64,000 nt of DNA from Umbelopsis ramanniana AG (Eukaryota > Mucoromycota > Umbelopsidomycetes > Umbelopsidales > Umbelopsidaceae), in assembly GCF_025399195.1 (NCBI RefSeq), contig NW_026252107.1, positions 1-64,000 of the forward strand, written 5' to 3'. This document shows positions 12,692 to 27,471 of the stretch, piece by piece. The translations under genes and the position numbers were made by a program. The stretch's first letter is position 1. Every line of letters begins with the position of its first letter. The notes under the pieces were generated by a model. The model had not been told where the DNA came from. It ran no database searches and saw only the letters and a program-made list of their open reading frames with translations.

Positions 12692-14566
12692 ATGTCAGCA
12701 AGCGAGCAGGATCACTACGAAGAGGTATACTTCGAGTCAAATGGACAAGCGTGATTAGGATTTGAACTCGGGCTAACCATGCTTAATTTAGGAGTTCGAC
12801 GATGCCGTTGATGAGGAATACCTTGTCGAAAGCGAAGTCGCCGAAGAGGAACATGACGAAGAAAATGAAGATTACATGGATGACGAAGAAGAAGGAGGTA
12901 ATAAAGCATTACCAGCTATAGAACTATGCTTGTTTTCAAAATCTGACCAATCGATGTGACAGACCAAGATGAATATGGCGGCTTCCACGGCGTCCGAGAG
13001 GTAGAAGGCGATGACAGTGTCATGGAAATCGTTGATGACTCCGTCCAAGGCTTCTTTGACCACAAGGGTATGTATCTACTGCTTTCTATACCATCAAAAC
13101 TTGACAGCTGACGTTGTGGACATTTTCATAAGAACCTGTTTATACTGTCGCAATGCACCCAAAGGAAAACGACATCATCATTAGTGGTGGCGGCGACGAT
13201 AAGAGCCATATCTGGCGAGCTGATACAGGAGAGAAGCTTGTTACTCTAGAAGGTCATACAGACTCAGTCTCCAGTGTTGCCTTCAGCGTATCTGGTGAAT
13301 ATGTTGCTTCGGGAGGCATGGACGGCAAAGTTCGTGTATGGAAAACAAATACTGGAGAGCTTTGCACTCAAGTTGATGGCCCCGATGAGATCATTGTAAG
13401 TATTAAGTCACCCATATTGAATCCCACATAATTGCTCGATACTGACCCTCAGTAATAGTGGCTGGACTGGCACCCTAAGGGAAATGTATTGTTGGCGGGA
13501 GCCACTGATTCAACGATCTGGATGTGGGCCAGTAAGTGAAGTACACCTATAATTGAATTCAGGCGAATGTACGCCATTAACCAATTGACGATAGTGCCAT
13601 CTGGAAAGTTCATGAATATCTTCAATGGACATGCTGCACCAGTTACTGCTGGTCAATTCACTGCTGACGGTAAATATAGTGATTTTTATGTTGATCTGTC
13701 CAGAAACGTCAACTAACTGGAACACAATTAGGCAAACATATCGTCACGGTTGCTGAAGATGCAACATTCATCGTCTGGGATCCCAAATCAGCAGCGGCAA
13801 ATGTTAAGCTGACCGGTGCAGATGGACGCTTCCATTCCGAGCCCATCATCTGTGTCTCCACAGACAAGGATAGCAATTTGGCATTAACCGGTTCAGCGGA
13901 CGGAACCGCTAAGCTTCTCAATCTACACAATGGAAATGTAAGTGGACTTTGAGGAATCTTTGATGTTATTCGTCCGCAATCTAATGTAAACTGTTTAGAT
14001 CATTGCCTCTTTAGAAAATCACTCGGACTCTATCGAATCCGTCAGTTTTTGTGATGTGTAAGCTTCGATACATTACTATCGGCATATATCATTAGCATAT
14101 ACTCATCCATTTTGCTTCTTAGTCTTCCTCTTGCTGCTACGGGATCAGTTGACGGTAAAGTTAGCGTCTGGGATATCCAGACACACCGCGTTCGTCACAC
14201 TCTGAAACACGACGTAAGTAGCTGTTCTGCATATGATGCCCAGTGGATTTACATGCGACTAACTTTTCCTATACAGGATGCTGTCATCAAGGTACAGTTT
14301 GCTTCAAACTCTGTCAACCTTGTCACATGTTCTGCCGATAGAAGTGTACGACTATGGGATACCAGAAGTGGCGAGTGCTTGAAGAAATGGATGGGCCACC
14401 AAGATGCCGTCTTGGACTTTGCAATTTCAAAGTATGTAAAATTACTCGTTCTGATGTATATATGTGATATGGATACTAACCAGCTATGTTCTTGCTTCAT
14501 TACAGCAACGGAGACACTGTTGTAACTGGATCCGACGATGGCACATGCCTGATCTTCAAAGCATAA
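12692..14566 (+). CDS. SQT1: WD40 protein AAMP/Sqt1, ribosome-assembly factor
   Basis: Homologue of human AAMP and yeast Sqt1. Sqt1 is the chaperone of ribosomal protein uL16 (Rpl10) in 60S assembly. Eleven short exons (12692-12724, 12792-12897, 12963-13067, 13133-13395, 13459-13531, 13595-13669, 13732-13937, 13999-14057, 14123-14213, 14277-14431, 14506-14566) join in phase to 408 aa. The first 80 residues are strongly acidic (EEEHDEENEDYMDDEEEG), as in the family, followed by about seven or eight WD40 repeats, for example GGGDDKSHIWRADTGEKLVT, GSADGTAKLLN and CSADRSVRLWDTRSGE. The protein ends TGSDDGTCLIFKA. It is cytoplasmic by family. The start ATG is 153 bp from that of PIG-Y. Confidence 0.9.
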
Positions 14567-14820
14567 TTCTAGACCAACAAGCTACAGTTTTCCCTTACTT
14601 TTCGCAAAAGTTTCGCAATCTTTTAATAACCAAACTACCAAAATATTGAAGCAGACATACCGCCTCATCATTGCTTTCCCAACAGCTAAACCTCCCTTGT
14701 TCTCCGTTTCATTCAGTCAATACAGACCATTCATTCGTTTTTGACTGAACCAATTTTATGTATTTTGTTTTTGGGGATTCTTGATAACACAACATAGAGT
14801 AATTTCAAACATATGAGAGC

Positions 14821-17035
<2,215 letters not shown>

Positions 17036-18723
17036 TGCGTGTATCAGGTAAAGGTGATGTAGCGACTGTTAAATCTTTGACACTGTAGCCAAAAAACACA
17101 CTTTTTGTGTTGAGCACGTGACCCGACAATTACGAGCCATATCCTCTGTGCTGCAACAAATTGTTCATGTCCAAGGGTCTTTTTTTTTTTGAACACCATG
17201 GAAACTCCCACCGTTAACTTGAAGTCATAACTCATGAGAGTATCAATTAGATTTATGGATATCATTTTGAACTTTGAAGTATCTGCTGGTCTGTATCAGC
17301 GATAAATGTAGCACGTTTAGCCTCGCCCTAGGCATAGTTAATGTTTAACTCACTCCCTTCTTTCAAAAATAAGATTGAAATATGTTCTATTATCAAAAAG
17401 TGCTTTCTCTACATTTACATCTAGATTAAACCGTCAAACGGTTTGAGTAGAGCTGTACATATGAAGAATAAATGCCTATACCGTTGGTGCTCAATATGGG
17501 CTCAGCACGGCGAAGTATCACAGTATAGCTACTTTTGAAGTAGAAGATAATCTTCGCACTTGTCAATAAGTGGATAGTATCACCGCTTTTTTTGCTGTGT
17601 AAAATTTATCGCTCTGGTCATTCTTCAACTGCTGCATATCGCTGATTTTTCTTCGCTACTGCAATTGAGAAGGGGGTTAATTAGAAGGTGAACTGGCAGC
17701 AAATAAGCAAGTGACTTAACATGATAGTGCTTGCTTTGTCATCTACATCTCTAAAGTTTTTATGTGTTCTACTCATCGGTCATTATGCTACGCATTATGG
17801 TACTGGTAATCTTCGAGAGGTTTAACAAAGGTATCAAAAATGCTCCTCGTCTGATATGTGAGTAAGGCAAATTGATTCTGAGCCACGTTCAGGTGACTAG
17901 ACATTGATGCTCAAGTTGACCACACATGTTAAGAGTAATGGGATGTATTTTCTGAAGGTGTTGGAGGAAAGTAGAGGAACCATGATGAGGGGCAAAAGCA
18001 AAGCTTATGGCACCTCACATCATGTGAGCATTATCATAATATTGGCTTATTAGTGCATTACTCTCTCAGATTTGCATTATTATAATTTAGCTGCAAGCTT
18101 TAGTTTTGATTTTTCATTAATGAAGACCCAATAATGTGATGCAGCCCTTACCCATTAAGAGCAGATAAGAGGAAATGCAGCTATTTATCCACTCTCTCTT
18201 ACAGTGTTCACTCAAAAATAGAAGAAATGATTGTAACAGAAGAGAGCGAGAAATGAGCCTCATTTGGGTTAGAGGCACATAGCGTTCCCTTGCCAGAAAT
18301 TGCCTGAGACATATCATCAAATCAAAATCAAGCTTGGAGACTGATTATAATACTAACAACGAGTGCTATTCGCATTTGGTCTAGTGACAAAACAGCAAAT
18401 GGATACAATAGAATTTTCGCATGTCGTATGCATGCGTCTGAAACAATATTTTGGCACAAAACAATGAATGAGACGTTAGAAAATGAGGCTTTTTCCAGAG
18501 CCAGTCTGAGTTAAAGTTTAAATGCGCACTTACGTCTCAAACTCAAAATCCGCCATATGAACCAAAAATTTTGAAAGTCAATAGTTTACTCAGTATAACA
18601 AAAAAGCGAACAACACAAGAAAATGTTAGTATTGACATGCATAATCATTTCAAAAATGTGAATTAATAAATCAGAAACATGTAAAGCTTCATGACAAAGG
18701 GAATCTCATTCCGGCAAATTTAC
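17036..18723. other. Gene-poor intergenic region
   Basis: About 1.7 kb without credible coding sequence. It holds the U2AF65 upstream region and then AT-rich DNA. A perfect 7-bp inverted repeat (AAACCGT-CAA-ACGGTTT) sits at 17428-17444. No snRNA, snoRNA or protein signature was recognised. Frames such as 18117-18320 on the minus strand have no support. Confidence 0.4.
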
Positions 18724-18796
18724 GCCGTTGTAGCGCAGTGGATAGAGCGTCAGTTTCCTAAACTGAAGGTCGCGAGTTCGAATCTCGCCATCGGTT
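18724..18796 (+). tRNA. tRNA-Arg (anticodon CCU)
   Basis: A 73-nt cloverleaf without intron. The D arm is GCGC-loop-GAGC, the anticodon stem TCAGT/ACTGA encloses loop TTCCTAA with anticodon CCT at 18757-18759, and the T arm is GCGAG-TTCGAAT-CTCGC. The acceptor stem GCCGTTG/CATCGGT has one U-U mismatch and one terminal G-U pair. A T-run that can end Pol III transcription follows at 18799-18802 (TTTT). It decodes AGG. Confidence 0.9.
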
Positions 18797-19333
18797 CCTT
18801 TTGCTTGTCATATTAATTTCAGATTTTTTGGCACGCGATGAAACCTCCTTACATTTTTTAAGTATATAACACTTGTGTTGGTAAGTACTAACCTTTTGAT
18901 GAGTTAGAAAACGGAATGTATGCCGGTGTGTTCATTCAATTTTTTCGCAATAAAGATAAAATGGTCCTAGTAGCCTCAGGTTATCCTATTCGTCTCCGCG
19001 TCTTTGAATTGACCATTACCTCATTTCATTATGCTGTTGACATCTTTATGTATAAAAACACTTGATTTATTACTTGCAGATCGATATTTCATGTCCAGGA
19101 CTCCATCATAATTTAATTCTTTACTTCTAATATGATTGCTAGGCTTTGGTTATGCCGATGATATAGAAGACATAGGTAGCAATATTGCATAGTGTACTTT
19201 AAATAGCAATACCGAAAGCCAAAAGAAAAGTAAAAATTTGTAAATGTACAAAAGTCAGAGCTCAATAGTATGGTTGACATTTTTGGTGCTCCCATACTAT
19301 CATGTGTGCTACATAATGAACACGGGTATGGCA
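18797..19333. other. Intergenic, tRNA to ATG16 3' end
   Basis: About 540 bp of AT-rich sequence containing the ATG16 3' UTR. No gene recognised. Confidence 0.4.
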
Positions 19334-22260
19334 TTAAAGTTGACTGGATGTGTCCCAAATACAATAGCTCTTGTTGCGGTCTGCACTAAACATCTGTGTG
19401 CCAAGGGGATTCCAAGCAACTGCACATATGGGTTGTCTATGGAGAGATGGTGTTAAATAGGAGTTCTTGAAAATTGTAATGCATTTTGTGATGGCCTTAC
19501 TTATGCCCTGAGACTGACGCCTCGTGTTTGCCAGTCATAGTGTTCCAAAAATGAATGTTGCCAGCTATAAGATGAAAGGACGATAGTCCTAAGAGTTAAA
19601 ACTTATTCTGTAAACAAAGCTCCAAATCACGATTACATACTTGCGGATCCCGCTGCAGCGTAATGACCATCAGGGCTAGCGTATCAATGCATTAGAGAAG
19701 ATTGTTATGTGAATGTCAAAGCTGAAAATAGCGTTATGCTTTACCTGAAGCACGCCCTTGACCAATTTAAGCCATTTCGATAAGATTCATCTCTATAACA
19801 AATTAAAAAAGATTAGATGTAAGAATCATTTGCATTTGGTTCAGTTTGACTTACTGAAATGTACGGATCACTTTGTACATCCTTAAATCGACAAAGTGTA
19901 GGGTATTATCTCGTGAATTGGTCAATAACTTGGAGCCATCTGCATTTCATTGTTACTACCTTTCCTTTCATCTTTCGTTCGCGGTATACATTTGCACATA
20001 CCTGGAGACACCGAGACAGACGTTACTTGCCCAGTATGAAGGCCGGTGAGCTCCTTAATTCCGTTTCCGGTACGGGTATCCCACAATCTAACATTATTGT
20101 CCAGATGGCCACTAGCTATTGTGGATCTGTGAAGCAAATCGTTTAGAAAATGACTGGTAGAGATTGCCGGGGCTAATATTGTCACAAAGTTTACCCTTCA
20201 CGATCGATTAGACAGACATCGTTACAGCTAGAAAAGGTAAATATCGTTCGTGTACCTGTATGCAGTTCGGTCAATAGCAGTGACAATATCTAGGGATCCA
20301 ATTTTTATGAATGTACTTACAATAGCCTTTATGAAGATCCCACACTTTCAACGTCCTATCCTGACTGCCAGAAATCTAGAAAGAATTGCCAAAAACTTTA
20401 GTCAAAAACTCTCGCTGATTAGTGAATGTTGAAGACGGCCATACCACTCTGTTTGTATCGGCTGTGAACTCTGCTGAACAGACTTTTCCAATGTGTCCGG
20501 TCAACGTGTGCTATGGATATAATAGTTTCTGAGATGAGATAATAAAATCGATAGGAAAATACAATACAGAAGAAGATTTGAAAATTTACCCTTATTCTTG
20601 ATGATGCAAGATCCCATATTCGAGTGGAATTATCCATACATGAGCCGAGAAGAAACTCCTCAGACTCATTGAAATCAACCGAGGTCAAAGTTTGTAGTGA
20701 CCCAGACAGTGTATGCGTAAGGTTGTCTTCCGTGAATGTCAGTATTTTTGCGTATCATCAGATTAGCAAAAGGATGTGAGACCTACATTGCCTTGAATTA
20801 TAAACACGGACTTTCTTATCGCTGCCACCGATGGCATACATATTTCCCGCCGGCGAACAGTTAATACAATGTATCTCCCCATCATTGATTGTCTAATGAA
20901 AAAGTTAGTTCGAGGCCAGATGTGGAGGCTATCTATCGATGTGTTACATACTTGGGTTTGTAATGGCGCAGATGGTAAAGTAACCATTGATATTCGCAGA
21001 GGGACATCTTGTATGTTTTTCAGTCTATTCAAATACGTCAGCTTACATCCCGAGATGGTTGGCATCAATTGATCTACCTTACCTATCAACATCGTCATCT
21101 GAAGACTTAGAACGGAAAGTCCACCGCCTTGATGATTTGGTGTTTTCATTATTCTTTGCTTGCTCAGCAAGACTATAGGAATTTAGTTGTAAGATCAAAT
21201 GTATGAAATTACGACTCGTCCAAAAGCTCTCACCTCTCGTAAAACATGGTCGCCTCATTCATCTTCTCAGCCTCTTCATTCATTTTTTTGAGCCATCTTT
21301 GTACCAAATCACCATTTTCCTTTTCAAGTCGCTTATTCTTCTCCTCAGTGGTAGAGAATTCCAATTGGAGAGTTGAAAGTTCATCTTGTAGTACCTATAT
21401 AGAAAATTTACATTCATTAGTTATCGCATGTCATGAATGGTCCCAATTCACAGCTGATCATAAATCATACCTGAATGGCAACGTCCTTCTCTTTCAATAA
21501 ATGCGTCTGCTGCTCCAGCTTCGTTAAAAGTTGTTTAATCTTTGCTTCCATTTCAATTTGTCTGACATAAATGATGGATTGTCAATATATGTCAAGTCGC
21601 ATATTTTATATCGAACATGGCTTACTTGGCTTTCGATTCTTTGTCAGATTCTTCGTAGGAACGCAACTTGTCGTTCATATCGACGAGCCGTTGGGCATTT
21701 TGGCCCTGCGTTTTATACATTTCTGTTTGTTCAGCTTTCAATCGCTGGAGCTCCTCTTTCAGCTGTAATGTTTTTTGTTGCATATCAGGCGACCTAAACC
21801 GAGACATTTCAAGTCAGGCATGATATTGTGCGAGATCAACAAGCAAGCCAGTCGCTTACCCATGTTGATTAAGACTATTTCGCTCCTCCTCTAACAAAGA
21901 ATTTCTAGACGAGAGATGGTCTTTTGCTTTTTGAAGCTCTGCCACCTGTTTCTGCAGGGCTTTCAGGTTTCCAAGCAACTGTTGGTCTACAAGCGGAGTG
22001 AATTATTATCAGTGAAAGAATAGCTACTGAAATGCGTTCATGGTCTGGTTCCGCGACATGGTAAAGACTATTGGTCATTGACGCAATACCAATGGTATGG
22101 AGTCCTCGAGCTTGACGCCGACTGCCATTCACTATCGGATCGGGAGAATGTGAAGCAACTTACTGCTTTGTACGAATACGGTATATGCATGCTCTCGACT
22201 GTTACGTTCTTCTAACCTTTGCAGTAGCAATTGCTCATAAGAGAGAGCAGCCGTAGTCAT
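19334..22260 (-). CDS. ATG16: Autophagy protein ATG16 with C-terminal WD40 propeller
   Basis: ATG16 binds ATG5-ATG12 and directs lipidation of ATG8 at the phagophore. The gene has many small exons. The first encodes MTTAALSYEQLLLQRLEERN, the ATG5-binding helix. Coiled-coil exons follow (for example LQLKEELQRLKAEQTEMY) and a segment LVQRWLKKMNEEAEKMNEA that matches the region before the WD domain in animal ATG16L1. The second half is a WD40 domain: INDGEIHCINCSPAGN, SCMDNSTRIWDLASSRIR, HTLTGHIGKVCSAEFTADTN, ISGSQDRTLKVWDLHKGYC, GHLDNNVRLWDTRTGN and finally AVAWNPLGTQMFSADRNKS. It ends at 19334. Saccharomyces Atg16 lacks this WD40 half, so this is the long, animal-like form. Some small internal exon borders are tentative. 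Confidence 0.9.
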
Positions 22261-22514
22261 TTAGTTATGATTTAGCGATGTATTGTAGTTGGACTGCAAA
22301 GAACAAAAGGTGTGACCTTGCTGCCTCAGTCTCGAGGGCAAATGACTGCGAACTTCAATCTCCACTGAGCCACACAAAAACGGTTTCCACTTTGGCCTGC
22401 ATTTCGCGCTATTATTGAAGCCGTCTTCGAATACTCCTTCATACACCATCCAAAATAAGTCAGTGAATAATGTAGAGCCGTTAAAATGGGCTGGATGAAC
22501 ATTTGGTTATTCTA

Positions 22515-23694
22515 TTATTCTATATGGAGAGATTCTGTCAAAAGCTTAGCCAAATCCTGGATGGCTTCATCCTCTTGTGTTATATCGTATTCTTCGTCTA
22601 TATAGGACTGTATCCGCTTCATTGATTGAGCTAAAGACGTAGCCAATACATGATCTACACACGAATGAGTTTAAGGGTTTCCCACATTGCATCATTCATA
22701 CAAACAATCACACTTACCATATTCGCTACTTTCCACAATCTTGTAGGCACCAATGGCCCAAACGACGTGCATTAAGTTTTTTGCCACAGTCTTATTGAAA
22801 CCGCCAATACCAATGCCTCTTCCCTCTTCTTCTAATCGCTCTGTCGCCCAAGTAACTAGTTTTAAGGCATCCGATTTCAGTTCTGGCGACGAATAGAGCA
22901 AATCCGTAGCTTGCATGTATACAATCATGTGCCTAATAACTTGAAGCGATCTGACGAGAAGTTCTGTATTAAGAGTGTTCATGACAATAACCATGTACCT
23001 CGAGATGACTGACGGTCTGTCAGCAGCAGTAGCCAGGAATCGAGTAAGGTGTGGGCTGTCTATTACTGACTGTTCTGCCATGTTGATAGTAAACACAAGA
23101 AATCCTTCCAATAGACTTTTTGCGATGACCCAATTGGTTTGCTAAGGTTAGCATGTTGTTTGTTTCAAACGTCAGAAGTGTTGGTTGATAGCAGTAGGTG
23201 CTTACCGTGTAGCTTCATGTAATACCCTAGCATCATTCTCATTCCAGAGTATGGAGCTGATGAGAAGGAAAATATCTTCCTGTTCTAACAAAACGGCTCC
23301 GGTGTCATGATGGCAAGCAATGTTTGCAAGTGTCCCAACCGTCAGCTCTCGTGTCCTGGGTCGCTTTGTCGAGGTACATATCTGCCCGTCTCAAGTTAGC
23401 AGAGGTTGTATGATAACTGCTGAGATAACCTGTTTTACCAACCTTGAGAGCAATAACCTGTATATTGTTTTCCAGCATTGCTGCTGCATATTCATCAATA
23501 CTAGCGAGATCCCAAGCTGCACAAAGGGTACGCTCAAGAGGAGTGTCTTCGATCGAATCCAGCTGTAAGCCGTCCATATTGTCACCGATCACATTCTCAA
23601 CAAGCCTAAGAATGATAGGCGCAACAGTAGCATTCGGTTGCGAAGTCGTTTCACATTCGTAATCTAAAGGTGGTGATGGATTGCGAAAACTCAT
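22515..23694 (-). CDS. SAAL1: SAAL1-like helical-repeat protein
   Basis: Resembles serum amyloid A-like 1 (SAAL1), an armadillo-like protein of poorly known function that occurs in animals and some fungi. Four exons (23443-23694, 23206-23381, 22718-23115, 22515-22654) join in phase to 321 aa. Family features are the N-terminal RNPSPP, LERTLCAAWDLASIDEYAAA (matching the acidic-helix and WDMSMDED-type segment) and TRELTVGTLANIACHHD (like REICVGILGNMACF). The rest is helical with no catalytic motif. It lies between ATG16 and RNR1 on the same strand. The acceptor of exon 3 (CAAAAAG) was picked for phase and is weak. Confidence 0.7.
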
Positions 23695-23965
23695 TCCACC
23701 TGCATACCTGTGGAGGGTCGAGGTGCGTTTGGAAAGTGGTGACTTTGAAAACTCAACATCAAGAAAAATTCATGGACTGGATCTGGTTCCCTGCCAGTTT
23801 TCCATTAATCACTAAGCCAATCACTGAGCAGGTTACGAATCAATGGATTTTTATGTAGTTTATATTTCACAAAGGGAAGAACTAGTGAGAAGAAATGCTG
23901 ATAAGGATAGGTTAATTCAAATACAAAATGATGAAGAAATAGTGAATAATTGGTGTGAAGACAAT

Positions 23966-26900
23966 TTATCCGCTGCAGCTCATGCAAGCTTCTCGGTTGT
24001 CCAGTGAGCATTGCATAGCGGCCAAGTTTTCTTCATTCGTCTTTCGCTCGGCAACGTTAAGGTTTTTGAGCGCGTTTTGATCAACAGTGAACTAGTTATG
24101 TGACAGAATTCGTTAACAACATACTCATTACTACTATTGACCCTTATGCGTTTCTTACCTTAATAGCATCTACAGCAGGTCGGGATCGAAGATAATACAT
24201 GCCGGTCTTGAGACCCTTTTGCCAAGAGTAGAAATGCATGGATGTCAATTTACCATTGGTAGGTTCGGCTATGAATAGGTTGAGGGACTGAGATTGGTCA
24301 ACAAAAGCACCACGGTCGGCTGCCATGTCAATGATAACTCTCTGTGACAATTCCCAGACGGTTTTGTATAGCTTCTTGAGATCCTCTGGGATATCGGGTA
24401 CTTGTTGAACGCTGCCGTTGTGAGCAATGATCATGTTTTTGATGTTGTCGTTCCAGAGGCCTCTCTCAATCAAGTCCTTCAGCAAATGTTGGTTCTGCAA
24501 ACCGATGAGTGTCAATCAATAGGCACGATGATCAAGCTCAGGTATATCATAATCAATGTACTTACAACAACTTGGAATTCACCACTCATGACACGACGAG
24601 TGTAAATATTGCTTGTATAGGGCTCGAAGCATTCATTGTTACCCAAAATCTGACTGGTGCTGGCAGTGGGCATAGGTGCTACCAACAAGGAGTTGCGGAC
24701 ACCGTGCTTAGCAATATTTTGTCTCAAGGTGTCCCAGTCCCAGCGATCAGAAGGCTTGACTCCCCACATGTCAGGCTGCAGGATACCTTGGCTGACGGGA
24801 GAACCTTGATAAGTTTGGTATGGTCCATCTACAGCAGCGATCTCACAGGAAGACTCCAAGGCAGCGTGATAAATTGTCTCGAAAATATCTTTGTTCAACT
24901 GCTTAGCTTCGGGCGAGTCGAAAGGGTAACGGAGCAGGAGGAAGGCATCGGCAAGACCTTGGACACCAAGACCAACACTGAGAGAAAATGATTGGTTACA
25001 TTATGAAAAAACGTGGAACGCACTATAGGCTATTTTGTACTTACGGTCTGTGGCGCATATTGCTGTTTCTAGCTTCAGGAACAGGGTAATAGTTGGCATC
25101 GATGACTTTGTTCAAGTTCTTGGCAACAACCTTAGCAATGGAGTGTAGCGTTTCAAAATCAAAGGTCTTTGTTTCTAGATTGACAAACTTGGGAAGGGCA
25201 AGCGAGGCCAAATTGCAGACAGCAACTTCATCAGGGGCAGTGTACTCGATAATTTCAGTGCACAGATTTGAACTGGTGATGGTGCCGAGATTTTTCTGAT
25301 TGGATTTTTCATTGCAAGCATCTTAAAATAGATGATGAATATTCGAACGACAGCCACTTGATGTGTACTAATATCACTACTTACCTTTGTAGAGAATGTA
25401 GGGCATACCAGTTTCAATTTGAGCGTCCAAGATGGAGAACCAAAGCTTTTGAGCAGGAATTACCTTTCTAGCTTTACCTTGACGCTCGTATTTTTCATAG
25501 AGTTCTTCAAACTCCTTGCCATAGGTATCACACAATCCTACAGCTTCATTTGGACAGAATAGTGACCAATCCTCGTTCGCTTTGACTCCTGCAATATAAA
25601 AGTTCTATAAGTAAGTGTGGGATGCTTCTAACCAGCCATATCGCGCATCACGTACTCTTCATGAACAAGTCAGGAATCCACAAGCCAAGGAACAAATCTC
25701 TGGCACGAAGTTCTTCTTTGCCAGAATTTTTGCGCAAATCAAGGAAATCAAAAATGTCAGAGTGCCAAGGCTCAGTGTACCTTTGATGAAATGTTAGCCT
25801 CCATCAACTTCACCACAGCTCCATTCACTCTGAGAAAATTTATCTTACATTGCAAAACTGCCGTTGCGTTTGCCACCTCCTTGATTGACGAAACGTGCGG
25901 TATCATTGAATACGCGAAGCATAGGGACGATTCCGTTGGAAGTACCATTGGTACCAGCGATGTAAGAGCCAGAAGCACGAATCTTTTGGAAACTGACACC
26001 AACTCCACCAGATGATTTGGAGATGCGAGCACACGTGGTCAGAGTATCGTAAATGCCTTCAATGCTATAACATGAAATAAGTAACAGGATGATGTGAATC
26101 AAAGAGTCATGGTAATTGAAGTTTACCTATCGTCCTTCATCTGAACAAGGAAACAACTGGACATTTGTGGTTTGGGGGTACCAGCGTTGAACATAGTGGG
26201 AGTTGCGTGAGTGAAGTAACGCTTGGACATGAGGTCGTAGGTCTCTATGGCAGCATCAATATTGCTACCGTGAATACCTAACGCAACGCGCATAAGCAAA
26301 TGTTGTGGCCGTTCGACAACCTTGCCTGAAAGTTAAGTGTGTTATGATGACGATCTAGATGTAAATCAAGAGGGTATGGAAAAAGGCTCACTGTTGCAGC
26401 GCATGAGGTAGCTTTTTTCCAATGTCTTGAAACCGAAAAAATTGTAGTCGTAGTCACGCTCATAATCAATAGCCTTGTTGATTCTCTCCGCGTTAGCCAT
26501 GGTAACGTCATACATATCCTTTGAAACCAAAGGAACTTGGCAATTTTGGATAGGGTGAATGTAATTGTAGAGCTTTTCAACTACAGTACTAAAGTCTTCA
26601 TCGGTCTCCTTGTGAAGGTTGGAGACGGCAATGCGAGCAGCCAGAATAGCATAGTCAGGATGTGTTGTGGTCAAGTAAGCTGCTGTCTCAGCTGTCAAGT
26701 TATCGAGTTCTATAGTTGTGATGCCTTGATACATGCCAGTGACGACCTAAACAAAGTCACCACCAAAGAACAGTCAGTTATGGTCAGAGACGCGCCATGA
26801 GGTGGATGAGTAATCACTACACTTACCTTTTGAGCAATTTTTGCAGGGTCGACGTATCTTTCGTCAAGACCAGAGGCCAATCTTGAGATTCTTGAAGAAA

Positions 26901-27027
26901 TCTTGTCGAAGTGAACTTTTTCAGTTCTACCGTCTGTAATGTTTCAAAATAGGTACGGTAAGCACGAAGGCCATTAGCTTTTAACAAGGAATCTGGTTTT
27001 TGACTTGCCTCTTTTAACTACAAACAT
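23966..27027 (-). CDS. RNR1: Ribonucleotide reductase large subunit (class I, R1)
   Basis: Reduces ribonucleoside diphosphates to deoxynucleotides. The gene is multi-exonic. Exon 1 (27009-27027) encodes MFVVKR-D, and the next exon continues [20 protein letters not shown], the start of the ATP-cone. The first intron is GC-AG (26934-27008). Later exons carry [12 protein letters not shown] with an active-site Cys, [18 protein letters not shown], the NLAS/VAVCN region, [17 protein letters not shown] in the catalytic barrel, and the C-terminal redox tail ending CMSCSG. The tail linker is much shorter than in yeast Rnr1. Three ACGCGT boxes upstream suggest G1/S control by MBF. Confidence 0.95.
26934..27008 (-). 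other. GC-AG intron in RNR1
   Basis: A 75-nt intron with donor G|GCAAGT and acceptor ATTACAG|A. Only this splice joins MFVVKR to DGRTEKVHF, the start conserved in R1 proteins. The donor matches the rest of the U1 consensus, as usual for GC-AG introns. Confidence 0.85.
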
Positions 27028-27140
27028 GAGTCCTTTTTCAAAATGCTAGGTTGTGAATATAAGTTGAGTCTTGTGGCCAGACAAGATAGGTTGCTTTGAG
27101 AAAGGGGAAATATAAAAAGACAAAAACGTGAAGGATTAAG

Positions 27141-27365
27141 ACGCGTCGCGAAATTTTGTTAAAAAAAAAAAGCGTCAAGAATTCGTAACCCAGATCCACA
27201 CCGCCACTGAGTTTCTGGCCAGGGAGAGGAAGCTTAGCAAAACTCGGGGCACACTAACAACAATCTGAGTATTCAGATCTAGAACTATGGGCTCTAGATG
27301 AAAATCCATGAAAGAAATAGACTTCATTTCATTCATTGTTATGAGACGCGTTCTAAACAACGCGT
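27141..27365. promoter_or_regulatory. Cluster of ACGCGT (MCB-type) boxes upstream of RNR1
   Basis: Perfect ACGCGT palindromes stand at 27141-27146, 27346-27351 and 27360-27365, between 114 and 338 bp upstream of the RNR1 start. A fourth lies at 27751-27756 inside an RMD1 intron. In yeasts this hexamer is the MluI cell-cycle box bound by MBF, and RNR1 is a classic target. Use of the site in this fungus is inferred. Confidence 0.65.
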
Positions 27366-27471
27366 TTTCTTAGCCTTCAGGCCCGTCTCTACAGTCATAG
27401 CTGAGTCATCAAACAAAACCGTCACTCTAAGGGTTTAACGATTATTATTAATGTGTACGTGGTGGCATGTG